Part shown: one piece after another, positions 35,620 to 45,039 of the stretch | How positions within the stretch are numbered: position 1 is the first letter of the stretch | Layout: each line of letters starts with the position of its first letter | Assembly: GCA_942492025.1 (NCBI GenBank) | Contig: CALODJ010000008.1 | Span: 186,001-250,000 of the forward strand | DNA from: JABDQW01 sp942492025 | Lineage (GTDB): Bacteria; Pseudomonadota; Gammaproteobacteria; SZUA-229 | DNA: 64,000 bases | Direction: 5' to 3' | Made by a program: the position numbers and the translations under genes | The notes under the pieces: model-generated | The model's input: only the letters and a program-made list of their open reading frames with translations | Database searches by the model: none | What the model was told of the DNA's origin: nothing

Positions 35620-36561
35620 ATGACAAAATTAGCCATCGTACAAAAGCCACCGGTTTTCTTGAACAAGACAAAAACCATTGAGCTTGCCGTTGAGTCAGTC
35701 GCGGAGGCGGCTGAAAACGGAGCTGAGTTAATCGTTTTTACCGAAGCTTTCATCCCCGGCTATCCCACCTGGATTTGGCGCCTGCGTCCTGGTGGAGACT
35801 GGAACCTGTCTGAGGAATTACACGAGCGCCTACTGAATAATGCGGTGAATATCGATTCAGATGACTTGAATCCCCTGCGCAGCGCAGCCAAACAATTCCA
35901 GGTCACCATCGTCTGTGGTATCGAGGAAAGAGATAGCAAGCTTAGCCAGTCCACGCTTTATAACAGTGTCATCATCATAGGACCTGGGGGCGATTTACTT
36001 AACCGGCATCGTAAATTAATGCCAACAAACCCCGAACGCATGGTCTGGGGATTTGGCGATGCTTCCGGTTTAAAGGTCATCGATACACCTGCTGGCCGCA
36101 TTGGCACCTTATTATGCTGGGAAAACTACATGCCCCTGGCCCGTTACGCGATGTATTCGCAAGGTATTGAAATCTATATCGCACCCACGTATGACAGCGG
36201 CGATGACTGGATCAGCAGCTTGCAACATATTGCCCGGGAAGGTGCATGCTGGGTCATTGGCTGCGGTAATTTGTTAAGAGGCAGCAATTTTCCGGATGAT
36301 TTCCCTGAAAAAGACAGCTTGTATCCAGATGCTGATGAATGGGTAAATCCAGGAGATTCGGTTGTCATCGCACCGGGTGGTCAGATCATAGCAGGCCCGA
36401 TGCGTGAGGAATCCGGCATCTTGTACAGTGATATCGACCCGAAGAGGGTGGGTATCGCCAGAAGGACTCTTGATGTCGCCGGTCATTATTCACGACCTGA
36501 TATCTTCCAGCTCAATGTTAACACCAGGCCACAATCTTCCGTGGTGTTCAACGCTGATTAA
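35620..36561 (+). CDS. Nitrilase / carbon-nitrogen hydrolase
   Basis: A 313-residue enzyme of the nitrilase branch that converts nitriles to carboxylic acids and ammonia. The catalytic triad is visible as E in IVFTEAFIPGYPTWIW, K in NRHRKLMPT and C in GTLLCWENYMPLAR. The last motif is the nitrilase type rather than the amidase type. IYIAPTYDSGDDWISSLQHI and WVNPGDSVVIAPGGQIIAGP are also typical. The start is ATG 35620-35622 with GAGGA 8 bases upstream. It follows a broken methyltransferase and precedes a GFA-family gene that is interrupted by the miniature element, so this may be the only working gene of a former three-gene unit. Confidence 0.9.
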   Translation: MTKLAIVQKPPVFLNKTKTIELAVESVAEAAENGAELIVFTEAFIPGYPTWIWRLRPGGDWNLSEELHERLLNNAVNIDSDDLNPLRSAAKQFQVTIVCGIEERDSKLSQSTLYNSVIIIGPGGDLLNRHRKLMPTNPERMVWGFGDASGLKVIDTPAGRIGTLLCWENYMPLARYAMYSQGIEIYIAPTYDSGDDWISSLQHIAREGACWVIGCGNLLRGSNFPDDFPEKDSLYPDADEWVNPGDSVVIAPGGQIIAGPMREESGILYSDIDPKRVGIARRTLDVAGHYSRPDIFQLNVNTRPQSSVVFNAD

Positions 36562-36602
36562 TACCATAGCGTTTTTCCATAAATAAAGATGAGGAAAACA
36601 TA

Positions 36603-37303
36603 ATGTCCAATCCAAACGAACATAAAGCCAGCTGTTTTTGTGGAGATGTTGAATTTACCGTAAGCGGAGCGCCAGAAGCCATGGCCTATTGCCACTGCGA
36701 TTCCTGCCGACGCTGGTCAGCCGGACCGCTAACCCGCATTTCTCACCAGGCGGCGTGTAATACTGGTAAGGCATTGGTTTTTTGGAGTGAAGCTCCGATG
36801 ATCACAAATACAGAGTGTTATTCAAGGATGCCTATCACGGTTCAGGCTGGTCTTCGTGTCCGTACGCTTGCTCTTCACTCAAACCGTAGCTATTGCTACG
36901 CTTTTCGCTCCAGAGCGGCGCTTACGCACACGAATCCTGCGCCTGCTCCCGTGATCCTGGTGAGAAATGCGGGCTAAGCGCTTTTACCTTATGGAAACAT
37001 GAAAATGTCCATGTTACAAAGGGCCAGGACAAGATCGCGAGCTATAGCGATAACCCGGGGTCTGATCACGAGGGCGTCGTGGCTATTCGTCAATGGTGTA
37101 AAAACTGTGGTGGCCACCTATTTACTGATCACCCGACCATCGGATTGCTTGATGTGCCGGCCCCCGTTATTTCTGACTTCAGCTTTAAACCTGGCTTTCA
37201 TGTTCATTATCAGGAATCCGTTCAACCGATCATGGATGATCTACCCAAATTCAAAGACTTGCCTGCAGAGGCAGGGGGATCTGGAGAACAGCTGGGCTAC
37301 TAA
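36603..37303 (+). pseudogene. GFA-domain protein (glutathione-dependent formaldehyde-activating enzyme-like) interrupted by a miniature element
   Basis: Exon-like halves 36603-36732 and 36978-37303 join exactly when the element and one copy of CTAA are removed, restoring 151 residues. Zinc-binding motifs of the GFA fold are CFCGDVEF, CHCDSCRRWSAGP and QWCKNCGGHLF, with the conserved HVHYQESV near the end and a typical GGSGE tail. Read through the insertion, the frame adds about 80 unrelated residues and stops inside the element at 36975-36977. The coding sequence on both sides shows no other damage, so the insertion is recent compared with the neighbouring deletions. Confidence 0.88.
36733..36973. 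mobile_element. Miniature inverted-repeat element, copy 2 (241 bp), inside the GFA gene
   Basis: Perfect 18 bp terminal inverted repeats CCCGCATTTCTCACCAGG / CCTGGTGAGAAATGCGGG, flanked by a perfect CTAA duplication (36729-36732 and 36974-36977). The duplication is proven by the reconstructed host gene, which has CTAA once. A long imperfect hairpin (36834-36955) fills the right half. It has no transposase, so it must be moved by a full-length relative elsewhere. Confidence 0.9.
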
Positions 37304-37974
37304 CTCATAAGGCATATCGAGTAGAGGCAGAGTAAACGCCCTCCTGATCGCTCGTCAACCGACCGTTCAGGTATGGCAAGGGCCTGCAACCTGCCCCGTC
37401 GGAACCGGATTGCCCCATCGACGCGGTCGGCGTACACGCAATCGAGGAACAGCATGTGAAAACAGAGGTTGAGTTTGCTCCAGGCGTCCTGCCCATCACC
37501 CCTGCAGGGCCAGCGATTGGCTACTCGAGATCGCGCCTGGCGATTTCGTCAGAACACCACCGAAGCGGTGGATATAAACATGCCCAAAAGGAGCAGAGTT
37601 ATTTGATTTATTCAAACTGAGTTAAACTCTACGACTCTGTTATTTCGGGACGTTTTTTTCCATAACCCAGTGAATTAACGTAGTACCGGGATAGCAGTGC
37701 GTTTCAAACAAACTGGGCTCAGGTCAGAAGGGCACTTACTTAACCTTCACCAGGAGCAAAACCGCGCCATCGCGAGCGCTAGCGCGGCGATCACTACGCC
37801 TTTGCGTCACCCTGTAAAAGATTGCTTCGTGTCTCGGCCGAGTGCATATTATGCTTAGAGTACGTACCATTGTGATCTGAACCGTGTTTCTTCAGGCACA
37901 TCTAGGCTACTGGCAAACCCGCTGTATAACAAATAAGATCTGTCTTTAAAGGGTAACGGAACAGCAGGATACCA
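37304..37974. other. Long intergenic stretch with decayed sequence
   Basis: 671 bases. A frame without stops from about 37370 (LQPAPSEPDCPIDAVGVHAI, EEQHVKTEVEFAPGVLPITP) may be the remains of a gene, but I cannot assign it. At about 37770-37846 GCGAGCGCTAGCGCGGCGAT and GATTGCTTCGTGTCTCGGCC are a degraded copy of the GTCATTGCGAG repeat. A promoter for the EAL/HDOD gene must lie near the right end. Confidence 0.5.
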
Positions 37975-39186
37975 ATGGATCATCTATATATTGCACGTCA
38001 GCCCATTTATGACCTGAACAAGGCTGTCATGGGCTATGAGTTACTTTACCGTTCAAGCGCAGTCAATCAGGCGAATATCATTGATGCCAACCAGGCATCC
38101 TGTGAAACCATTCTTAATTCCTTTATGCACATTGGCATCGACACTATTGTCGGCAGTGCTCTGGCGTTTATCAATCTACCGCGAGAATTTGTGATTAACG
38201 ACAGTCTCACTCCGATGTTCAGAAATCAAAGTGTGCTGGAAATACTTGAACATGTTGAACCCGATGAAGAGGTCATCAAAGGCTTAAGACGACTAAAGTC
38301 TGAAGGCTATCGAATTGCTCTGGATGATTTTTCTTACCGTGACAAACTCATTCCCCTGGTTGAGTTAACCGATTTTATTAAAATCGATGTTAGCACAGTG
38401 ACGAAAACAGACATTGAGCAACAAGTCGCACTGTTGAAGCCATACAATGTAAAGCTTATCGCAGAGAAAGTAGAGACTCATGAGGCTTATCAGGATTGTT
38501 TAGATCTCGGCTTTGAAAATTTTCAGGGATTTTTCTTCTGCTACCCCGTGATGCTTACGCGAAAGTCCTTACCAAGCAATAAAATGGTGATTCTAAATAT
38601 CCTAAATAGACTGCATGATCCAGATACTGGCCCAGATGAGCTTGAACAGATTCTTGTTCAGGATATTGCACTGTCATACAAGTTACTTCGCTATATCAAT
38701 AGCGCCGCTTTTGCATTAAGGCGTGAGGTAGACTCAGTTAAAGACGCCATTATCCTACTTGGCACGGACAACCTGAAAAACTGGGTATCATTGATTATGA
38801 TGTCAAGGATTATTGAATCAAAGCCAACTGAGCTAATCGTCACCGGCATGATTCGGGGAAAGATGTGTGAGTTACTTGCTGAGAATGAACACCCTGAAAT
38901 CAAGCATCAAATGTTTCTTATTGGTCTGTTTTCCGTACTTGACGCACTAATGGATCAGCCTCTAATCGAACTGCTGGATAATGTAGTCCTGAGTACACCA
39001 ATAAAACTCGCTTTACTCGATAAAATGGGCATTCAAGGTGAACTATACCAGCGCGTATTACACTATGAAAAATGCAACTGGGATGAATTAAACAATTTGA
39101 ATGTTAATACCAATGAATATGCTCAGTCTTATGTCAACGCTGTAACCTGGGCCGATCAAAGCATGAAAGCCATTCTTAATGTCTGA
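37975..39186 (+). CDS. EAL-HDOD signalling protein (YuxH type)
   Basis: A 403-residue protein with a degenerate EAL domain (residues about 1-200) and an HDOD domain (about 205-390). The EAL signature is replaced (YELLYR). KIDVS and AEKVE are retained, but the usual DDFGTG reads DDFSYR, so c-di-GMP hydrolysis is unlikely and a binding or protein-interaction role is more plausible. HDOD features are LEQILVQDIALSYKLLRYIN, SAAFALRREVDSVKDAIILL and GLFSVLDALMDQPLIELL. It is monocistronic and followed by a hairpin terminator. Confidence 0.9.
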   Translation: MDHLYIARQPIYDLNKAVMGYELLYRSSAVNQANIIDANQASCETILNSFMHIGIDTIVGSALAFINLPREFVINDSLTPMFRNQSVLEILEHVEPDEEVIKGLRRLKSEGYRIALDDFSYRDKLIPLVELTDFIKIDVSTVTKTDIEQQVALLKPYNVKLIAEKVETHEAYQDCLDLGFENFQGFFFCYPVMLTRKSLPSNKMVILNILNRLHDPDTGPDELEQILVQDIALSYKLLRYINSAAFALRREVDSVKDAIILLGTDNLKNWVSLIMMSRIIESKPTELIVTGMIRGKMCELLAENEHPEIKHQMFLIGLFSVLDALMDQPLIELLDNVVLSTPIKLALLDKMGIQGELYQRVLHYEKCNWDELNNLNVNTNEYAQSYVNAVTWADQSMKAILNV

Positions 39187-39213
39187 GGAAACGCTGATTA
39201 ACTCAGCGTTTCC
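39187..39213 (+). terminator. Hairpin terminator after the EAL-HDOD gene
   Basis: GGAAACGCTGA (39187-39197) pairs perfectly with TCAGCGTTTCC (39203-39213) around a 5-base loop, directly behind the stop codon. The T-run is short (TTG). Confidence 0.6.
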
Positions 39214-39489
39214 TTGCAGCGCATGGATGTGTCGCCATTTTCAACCACATGTGATTGAAAATGAAGAAAAAATAAAAAAATTGTATTTTCATTTCTCGTG
39301 CTCTGATAATTCCTGGATGGGATTATTCAGAGCTTCCCTAAATTAGGGTGATTCTGACATAATCCAACACCGTGTAAAAACAGTGCAGATCTGCACCCAA
39401 AGGGACCAGCCCCTTTTTCTTCAAGACTATGGCATTCACATCGAGTAATATTACCTGGCAGACGTCGAATTATTAATGGTGAACAACTC

Positions 39490-39873
39490 ATGAAGAAACT
39501 GGCATTTTTATTATTTTTGTTAATTCCGTCGATAAGCGTTGCACAGAATTACCCGCGCATGAACGAAACTGATATGCAGCAAATGATGCAGCAAATGGAG
39601 AAAATGGAGACCTGCATGAAGAAAGTCGATGAATCCAAGTTAAAAGCGCTAGAGCAACGCTCACGTCAGATGGAAACCGAGGTGAAGTCTTTATGCGCCA
39701 AAGGAAAGCGTGATGAAGCGCAACAGAAAGCTATTTCATTTGGTAAGGAAGTTGCCAACGACGAAACAATGAAAACAATGATGAAGTGTGGCGAAATGAT
39801 GAAAGACGTGATGCCAAAGATGTCTTTTACGGGCCTGGATAAGGAAAGCGCCAGTCGCCATATCTGTGATTAA
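39490..39873 (+). CDS. Small secreted Met- and Cys-containing protein of unknown function
   Basis: A 127-residue protein with a signal peptide (MKKLAFLLFLLIPSISVAQ). The mature part is helical and Met-rich (MNETDMQQMMQQMEKMETCM), with four cysteines (ETCMKK, SLCAKG, MKCGEMM, HICD) that could form two disulfides. I do not recognise a characterised family; the spacing is like other small periplasmic proteins of unknown role. A metal-binding role is possible from the Met/Cys content but unproven. It is monocistronic, with a strong terminator downstream. Confidence 0.7.
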   Translation: MKKLAFLLFLLIPSISVAQNYPRMNETDMQQMMQQMEKMETCMKKVDESKLKALEQRSRQMETEVKSLCAKGKRDEAQQKAISFGKEVANDETMKTMMKCGEMMKDVMPKMSFTGLDKESASRHICD

Positions 39874-39933
39874 CTGGTGCTTCGTTGAAAGCTATACATC
39901 AAAATCCCCTGTAAAATCATATAAAAGAGAACG

Positions 39934-39982
39934 ATAAAGGCGTCGGTGATAAATGATTCTCATTCATCACCGACGCCTTTAT
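39934..39982. terminator. Strong hairpin between the small secreted protein and the radical SAM gene
   Basis: A perfect 17 bp stem ATAAAGGCGTCGGTGAT / ATCACCGACGCCTTTAT with a 15-base loop that itself can extend the stem (AAATGA..TTC). A-rich and T-rich ends make it usable from either strand. Confidence 0.75.
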
Positions 39983-40038
39983 GGTATGGAACTGCAGCAA
40001 ACGCTCGCCATTGTTTGCCGCTGTTATAATCCAGGACT

Positions 40039-41559
40039 ATGAACAGGAGTACTGAGAAGCAGATCATACTAACCACACTCAATGCACGCTACATGCATTC
40101 AGCCTTTGGTTTGCGCTACCTTTATGCCAATCTCGGTGAGCTTCAGTCGAAAGCGTGTATCAGAGAGTTCAGCATTCAGCAACGCCCAATTGATATCGCA
40201 GAAAAACTATTAAAATATAGCCCGAGAATTATAGGTTTCGGCGTTTATATCTGGAATGTCGCTGAAATAACAAAAACTGTTGCGCTTTTAAAACAGATCG
40301 CTCCAGACACGGTTATTGTGCTTGGTGGCCCTGAGGTCAGCCACTTACCTGATAAACCCGCTGTTGTTGATCTCGCCGACTATGTTGTTATGGGCGCAGC
40401 GGAAGAGAGTTTCCGGGTTCTGTGCGAGCTGGTTTTAACCGGCGATCAACCACTGCAGCGCGAAATTCATAGTGACGAGCTGCCGCTTGATCAGATACAG
40501 ATGCCCTACCAGTACTACACTGATGAAGACATAAAAAATCGTTTGATTTATGTTGAGGCTTCTCGTGGCTGCCCGTTTAAATGTGAGTTTTGTTTATCGT
40601 CACTTGATAAAACGTCGAAACCGTTTGAGCTGGACCCGTTTCTTGATGAAATGGATAAGCTGCACCAGCGTGGTGCACGTAACTTCAAATTCATCGATCG
40701 CACTTTTAATTTAAAAGTGAGCAGCAGTATCGCCATTTTGGAGTTTTTTCTCCAGCGTATGAGCGATGATTTATATTTACATTTTGAACTAGTGCCTGAT
40801 AATGTACCGGATAGGTTAAAAGCAGTCATTGCAGAGTTTCCGCAACATACCTTGCAGTTTGAAATTGGCGTGCAAACATTCGACGAAAAGATTCAGGCCC
40901 TGATTAGCAGGAGACAGGATAATACGAAGACACGTGATAATTTACGCTGGTTGAGAGAGAACACGCACGCTTATATCCACGCAGATTTGATCTTTGGGTT
41001 ACCGTCCGACACCCTGGTTAATTTCGCAGACAGTTTTAATCACCTGGTCAGTTTGAAGCCACACGAAATTCAACTCGGCATTTTGAAACGATTGCGTGGT
41101 GCACCCCTGGATCGTCATACCGAAGAATATCAGCTGCGATTCAATCCTGAACCCCCCTACAATATTTTATGCACCAGAGATATCGATTTCGAAACAATGC
41201 AACGCGTCAGTCGCTTTGCACGTTACTGGGATATGATTGCCAATTCCGGAAGGTTTAAAAACACACTACCTTTGATTCTGGGTAACAACCCCTTTGAAAA
41301 CTTTATGCGACTGAGTGACCGCCTTTATCAAAAAGCCGGCTGTACCTGGAATATTTCGTTACGGCGTTTATTTGTGTTGTTATTTGAAAGCCTTGTTGCC
41401 GTGGAAGATATAGAAGAGGATCGGTTGTTTGAAAAAATGAAAACAGATTATGCGCGCACTGGTGAAAAATCTTCATTCGAATTATTACTAAACAACGAAA
41501 ACAGGCTGTCTCGAGTTGGTGTTGCGAACAAGCGTCAGCAAAACATGCTGAAAATGTAG
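40039..41559 (+). CDS. B12-binding domain radical SAM protein with C-terminal DUF4080-like region
   Basis: A 506-residue protein. The N-terminal ~140 residues are a cobalamin-binding-like Rossmann domain (LTTLNARYMHSAFGLRYLYA, IIGFGVYIWN, VIVLGGPEVSHLP). The radical SAM domain follows with the cluster motif CPFKCEFC (about residues 178-185), then FKFIDRTFNLKV, LQFEIGVQTFDEKIQALISR and IHADLIFGLPSDTL. The C-terminal ~170 residues (QLGILKRLRGAPLDRHTEEY onward) match the region called DUF4080 in such proteins. The reaction is unknown; relatives are methylases or related tailoring enzymes. It is isolated between terminator and gap, with no obvious substrate gene nearby. Confidence 0.88.
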   Translation: MNRSTEKQIILTTLNARYMHSAFGLRYLYANLGELQSKACIREFSIQQRPIDIAEKLLKYSPRIIGFGVYIWNVAEITKTVALLKQIAPDTVIVLGGPEVSHLPDKPAVVDLADYVVMGAAEESFRVLCELVLTGDQPLQREIHSDELPLDQIQMPYQYYTDEDIKNRLIYVEASRGCPFKCEFCLSSLDKTSKPFELDPFLDEMDKLHQRGARNFKFIDRTFNLKVSSSIAILEFFLQRMSDDLYLHFELVPDNVPDRLKAVIAEFPQHTLQFEIGVQTFDEKIQALISRRQDNTKTRDNLRWLRENTHAYIHADLIFGLPSDTLVNFADSFNHLVSLKPHEIQLGILKRLRGAPLDRHTEEYQLRFNPEPPYNILCTRDIDFETMQRVSRFARYWDMIANSGRFKNTLPLILGNNPFENFMRLSDRLYQKAGCTWNISLRRLFVLLFESLVAVEDIEEDRLFEKMKTDYARTGEKSSFELLLNNENRLSRVGVANKRQQNMLKM

Positions 41560-41898
41560 GAGTTATAACCTTACTTTTTCACCAACATTAGTCACGAGAT
41601 AAATTTAATAGTGGGGAAAATTTGCTGACACGATGGGTGATCGACGCACAATCCCTCGGTGCTGGCTATCAGTCGGGCAAACAGTTCATTGAATCCATGG
41701 AGTCAATCTCGAAAATCAAGTTGATAGCGATATCTCACTCGCAATAAGGCATGATTCGATACTTTTTATGGTTGCACACCACTGCAAAAAAGTTGGGCTC
41801 GCACCGATATAGTTTGTCAACAAAATCTGCGAACGACACTAATAAATTGATGCGATTCTGATTAAAATACCACTGCCCAATTCCACTGAATAATGTAA
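41560..41898. other. Intergenic region, possible gene remnant
   Basis: 339 bases upstream of the sodium channel. A stop-free stretch at about 41622-41746 reads LLTRWVIDAQSLGAGYQSGK and on to IKLIAISHSQ and a stop. It has no good start and I cannot match it, so it is probably a remnant or chance. Confidence 0.4.
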
Positions 41899-42699
41899 AT
41901 GATCATGATAAAACAGGTTGTCGAATCACGCTGGTTTCATAATTTTGTCATTATCGTCATACTGATTAATGGTGCTGTTCTTGGTATTGAGACCATGAAG
42001 GGCTTGAGCACCACTACGATCAACGTGCTGGATCGAATCGATCAGCTCTGTCTGCTCATTTTTGTCATCGAACTGCTGATGAAAATGCATGTCTATCGGC
42101 TGTCGTTCTTCAAGCAGGGCTGGAACGTCTTTGATTTCGTGATCGTCGGAATTGCTTTACTGCCAGCCACGGGCGAATTGTCCATCCTACGTGCTTTCAG
42201 AATATTCAGGGTGTTACGGTTGGTAACGACCGTCGATTCAATACGACGCGTCGTTGCCGGCATGCTGATCGCAATACCGGGTGTCGGCTCGGTAGGTGGT
42301 TTGCTGGTGGTCTTTTTCTACATTGGGGCCGTCATCAGCACGACATTGTTTGGCGAGGCATTCCCGGACTGGTTCGGCAATCTGGGCCGCTCGATGTACA
42401 CACTGTTCCAGATCATGACGCTCGAATCCTGGTCTATGGGTATCGTGCGCCCGGTCATGGGTCAATATCCGTATGCATGGATTTTCTTTATTCCGTTCAT
42501 CACTGTGACGACATTCACGGTATTGAACCTCTTTATCGGCATTATCGTAGATGCGATTGCAACCGTGAAGGAACAGGATGAATCAAGCCGGCATCATCAG
42601 CCGTCGAGCAAGGAAGATATTGACCTGATCAGGCAGGAGCTGTCCTTACTCGGGGACCGGTTGGACAAACTGATAAAAAATGCAGAACGCAGGAATTAG
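41899..42699 (+). CDS. Bacterial voltage-gated sodium channel (NavMs/NaChBac type)
   Basis: A 266-residue six-helix channel subunit that assembles as a tetramer in the inner membrane. S4 carries regularly spaced arginines (LRAFRIFRVLRLV, residues 98-110). The pore has FQIMTLESWSM, with the selectivity filter TLESWSM at residues 174-180, identical to that of the structurally known Magnetococcus NavMs. S6 is FFIPFITVTTFTVLNLFIGI, followed by the neck and a short C-terminal coiled coil (LIRQELSLLGDRLDKLIKNA). Such channels open on depolarisation and are linked to motility or pH homeostasis in alkaliphiles and marine bacteria. Start choice between two ATGs six bases apart is open. Confidence 0.93.
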   Translation: MIMIKQVVESRWFHNFVIIVILINGAVLGIETMKGLSTTTINVLDRIDQLCLLIFVIELLMKMHVYRLSFFKQGWNVFDFVIVGIALLPATGELSILRAFRIFRVLRLVTTVDSIRRVVAGMLIAIPGVGSVGGLLVVFFYIGAVISTTLFGEAFPDWFGNLGRSMYTLFQIMTLESWSMGIVRPVMGQYPYAWIFFIPFITVTTFTVLNLFIGIIVDAIATVKEQDESSRHHQPSSKEDIDLIRQELSLLGDRLDKLIKNAERRN

Positions 42700-42825
42700 C
42701 CATCAGCTCTATTGACTGTGTGCGGCGTTGAGGCAAGTGTTTACTCGTAGTATTTGTGCGTTATGTTATATCTTCGAAAAAACAATTTGCATTTATTCGC
42801 GTGGAGCCGTTTAGCGACCGGCGGA

Positions 42826-44949
42826 CTAAGCCGCTGTCATAGCAGCGCGAACACAACGCAGCACTTCATAGTCATACATACCATCCAGAGCATCATAGAC
42901 CGGCTTAAGTTTTGTCTGGCCATCTTCCGTTGACAGTATAGCTTCCTGTATCGCGGTTAATTCCTGATCGCTGATATGAATCACATCATTCAACGCGATA
43001 TCGCCCTGCTCGATGCAAACTGCCAGGTGGTTGTAGACGGTCGATGGCTTGATGTTTCTCTGCTCAGCTATAGCATCTATGCCTAGCCCGCTTCTAAATA
43101 ACAACAGGCTTTCTGCGGTGGTATCCGTGCTTGCAGTGTGGGTTTGCTCGATGTGTGACTGGATGACGGCGAGAAAAGCATCGGCATACTTTTCGAGTTT
43201 ACTCTCGCCAACACCAGACAGGTTTGAAAACTGTTCACGGCTTTGCGGCTGCCTTTCTACCATTTCCATCAGGGTGGCATCATGAAAGATGACATAAGGT
43301 GGCACATTATTTGAGTCGGCATGCTGCTTGCGGCAGGCACGCAGTGCTTCCCAAAGCTGGTTGTCTGAGACTTTCGACGTGTTGAACGATTTTCTGCCCT
43401 TGCGCGCTGCCTTCGCCTGCTTGCTTTCCTTGCGCAGCATCAGCGTTTGCTCACCGCGCAGGACCGGGCGGCATGATTCGGTCAGGCACAGATTACCATG
43501 GCCCTCGATATCGACTCTCAACAAATTGTGGGCAATCAGTTGTCTGAAAACACTGCGCCACTGATGGCTGTCCAGCTCGTTGCCAATCCCATAAACGCTG
43601 AGTTTGTCGTGGCCGAAGTATTTGATCCGTTCGTTATCTTTACCCACTAGCACGTCGATCAGATAATTCACGCCAAAGCGTTGCCCGGTTCGGTGCACGG
43701 CCGACAGCGCCTTTTGTGCCACCACGGTGGCGTCCCAGGTCTCTACCGGTGACAAACAGGTATCGCAATTACCGCAGGGTTGATCCAGCGCTTCACCAAA
43801 ATAGCGCAGCAGGCCCTGACGCCGGCACGTCGTCAGCTCGCAGAAACCCAGCATCGACTGCAGTTTATGCTGCTCGGTGCGTTTATGTTTTTCATCGGCA
43901 TCCGAGCTATCCATCATCTGCCTGAGCTTGATCACGTCCTGCAACCCGTACATCATCCAGGCATCGGCCGGCAGGCCGTCACGCCCCGCCCTGCCGGTCT
44001 CCTGGTAATAGGCCTCGATGCTCTTGGGCATATTCAGGTGCGCGACAAAGCGCACGTCGGGTTTGTCGATGCCCATACCAAATGCGATGGTGGCGACGAT
44101 GATGATGCCATCCTCCATCAGGAATCGCTGCTGGTGCTTCTGCCGGGTCTTCGCCGGCAGGCCGGCGTGATACGGCAGCGCATTCAGACCTTTCGAGCAA
44201 AGCCATTCTGCGGTCTGCTCGACCTTGTTGCGTGACAGGCAATAGACGATGCCAGCCTCGTTCTCGTGCTCATTTAGGATGAAGCGCAGCAGCGCATCAC
44301 GGGCGTTGCCCGGGTTCTGCGCGATGCGGTAACAGATATTCGGGCGGTCGAAGCTGGCTATATACTGCTGCGCCTGGGAAAGATCCAGCCGGCTGATGAT
44401 CTCGTTGCGTGTCGGGTCATCCGCGGTCGCGGTCAGTGCAATGCGCGGAATCTGCGGGAAGCGCTCGTGCAGAATGGATAGCTGGATATACTCGGGACGG
44501 AAATCATGGCCCCACTGCGAAACGCAGTGCGCTTCGTCGATCGCAAACAGGGCGATCTCCGCCTGTTCCAGCAAGCCGAGGAAACCCGGCGTCATCATGC
44601 GCTCCGGCGCCACATAGAGCAGGTCCAGCTTGCCCGCAAGCAGGCGGTTTTCCACATCGGCTGCTTCTGCCGCATCCAGGGTTGAATTCAAGTAGGCCGC
44701 ATTGACGCCGAGCTGTTGCAGCGCGCTGACCTGGTCCTGCATCAGCGCGATCAGGGGTGATATGACAATACCGGTACCTTTGCGCACGATTGAAGGTATC
44801 TGATAGCACAATGACTTGCCGCCACCGGTCGGCATCAATACCACCGCATCATTGCCAGCAATCAGCTGCTGAATTATGGCTGCCTGCGAACCGCGGAATT
44901 CGGTATAGCCAAACGTTGAATTGAGTATCTGTAAAGCCTGATCGTCCAT
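42826..44949 (-). CDS. recQ: ATP-dependent DNA helicase RecQ
   Basis: A 707-residue 3'-5' helicase for recombination and replication-fork repair. The helicase core has Walker A MPTGGGKSLCYQIP, the DEAH box, the aromatic-rich loop (CVSQWGHDFRPEY) and motif VI (YYQETGRAGRDG). The RecQ zinc site is in CELTTCRRQGLLRYFGE and CGNCDTC, followed by the winged helix. The HRDC domain is around residues 535-605 (FSNLSGVGESKLEKYADAFL). A further ~90 residues form a helix-turn-helix domain (GLGIDAIAEQRNIKPSTVYN), also found in some longer RecQ proteins but not in E. coli RecQ (about 610 residues). Confidence 0.96.
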   Translation of the reverse strand: MDDQALQILNSTFGYTEFRGSQAAIIQQLIAGNDAVVLMPTGGGKSLCYQIPSIVRKGTGIVISPLIALMQDQVSALQQLGVNAAYLNSTLDAAEAADVENRLLAGKLDLLYVAPERMMTPGFLGLLEQAEIALFAIDEAHCVSQWGHDFRPEYIQLSILHERFPQIPRIALTATADDPTRNEIISRLDLSQAQQYIASFDRPNICYRIAQNPGNARDALLRFILNEHENEAGIVYCLSRNKVEQTAEWLCSKGLNALPYHAGLPAKTRQKHQQRFLMEDGIIIVATIAFGMGIDKPDVRFVAHLNMPKSIEAYYQETGRAGRDGLPADAWMMYGLQDVIKLRQMMDSSDADEKHKRTEQHKLQSMLGFCELTTCRRQGLLRYFGEALDQPCGNCDTCLSPVETWDATVVAQKALSAVHRTGQRFGVNYLIDVLVGKDNERIKYFGHDKLSVYGIGNELDSHQWRSVFRQLIAHNLLRVDIEGHGNLCLTESCRPVLRGEQTLMLRKESKQAKAARKGRKSFNTSKVSDNQLWEALRACRKQHADSNNVPPYVIFHDATLMEMVERQPQSREQFSNLSGVGESKLEKYADAFLAVIQSHIEQTHTASTDTTAESLLLFRSGLGIDAIAEQRNIKPSTVYNHLAVCIEQGDIALNDVIHISDQELTAIQEAILSTEDGQTKLKPVYDALDGMYDYEVLRCVRAAMTAA

Positions 44950-45039
44950 GGCTGGATTATACCTGCTTGTGGTCGTTGAGCGATTCTAATCTGCGCATTG
45001 GCAAAAACTGTATCAGCATCGATGGTGGTTATTATTTAT

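Noticed and set aside
36893..37303. A 136-residue open frame beginning inside the miniature element and running into the GFA C-terminal half
   Set aside because: It is an artefact of the insertion: its first ~30 codons are element sequence and the rest is the 3' half of the interrupted GFA gene.
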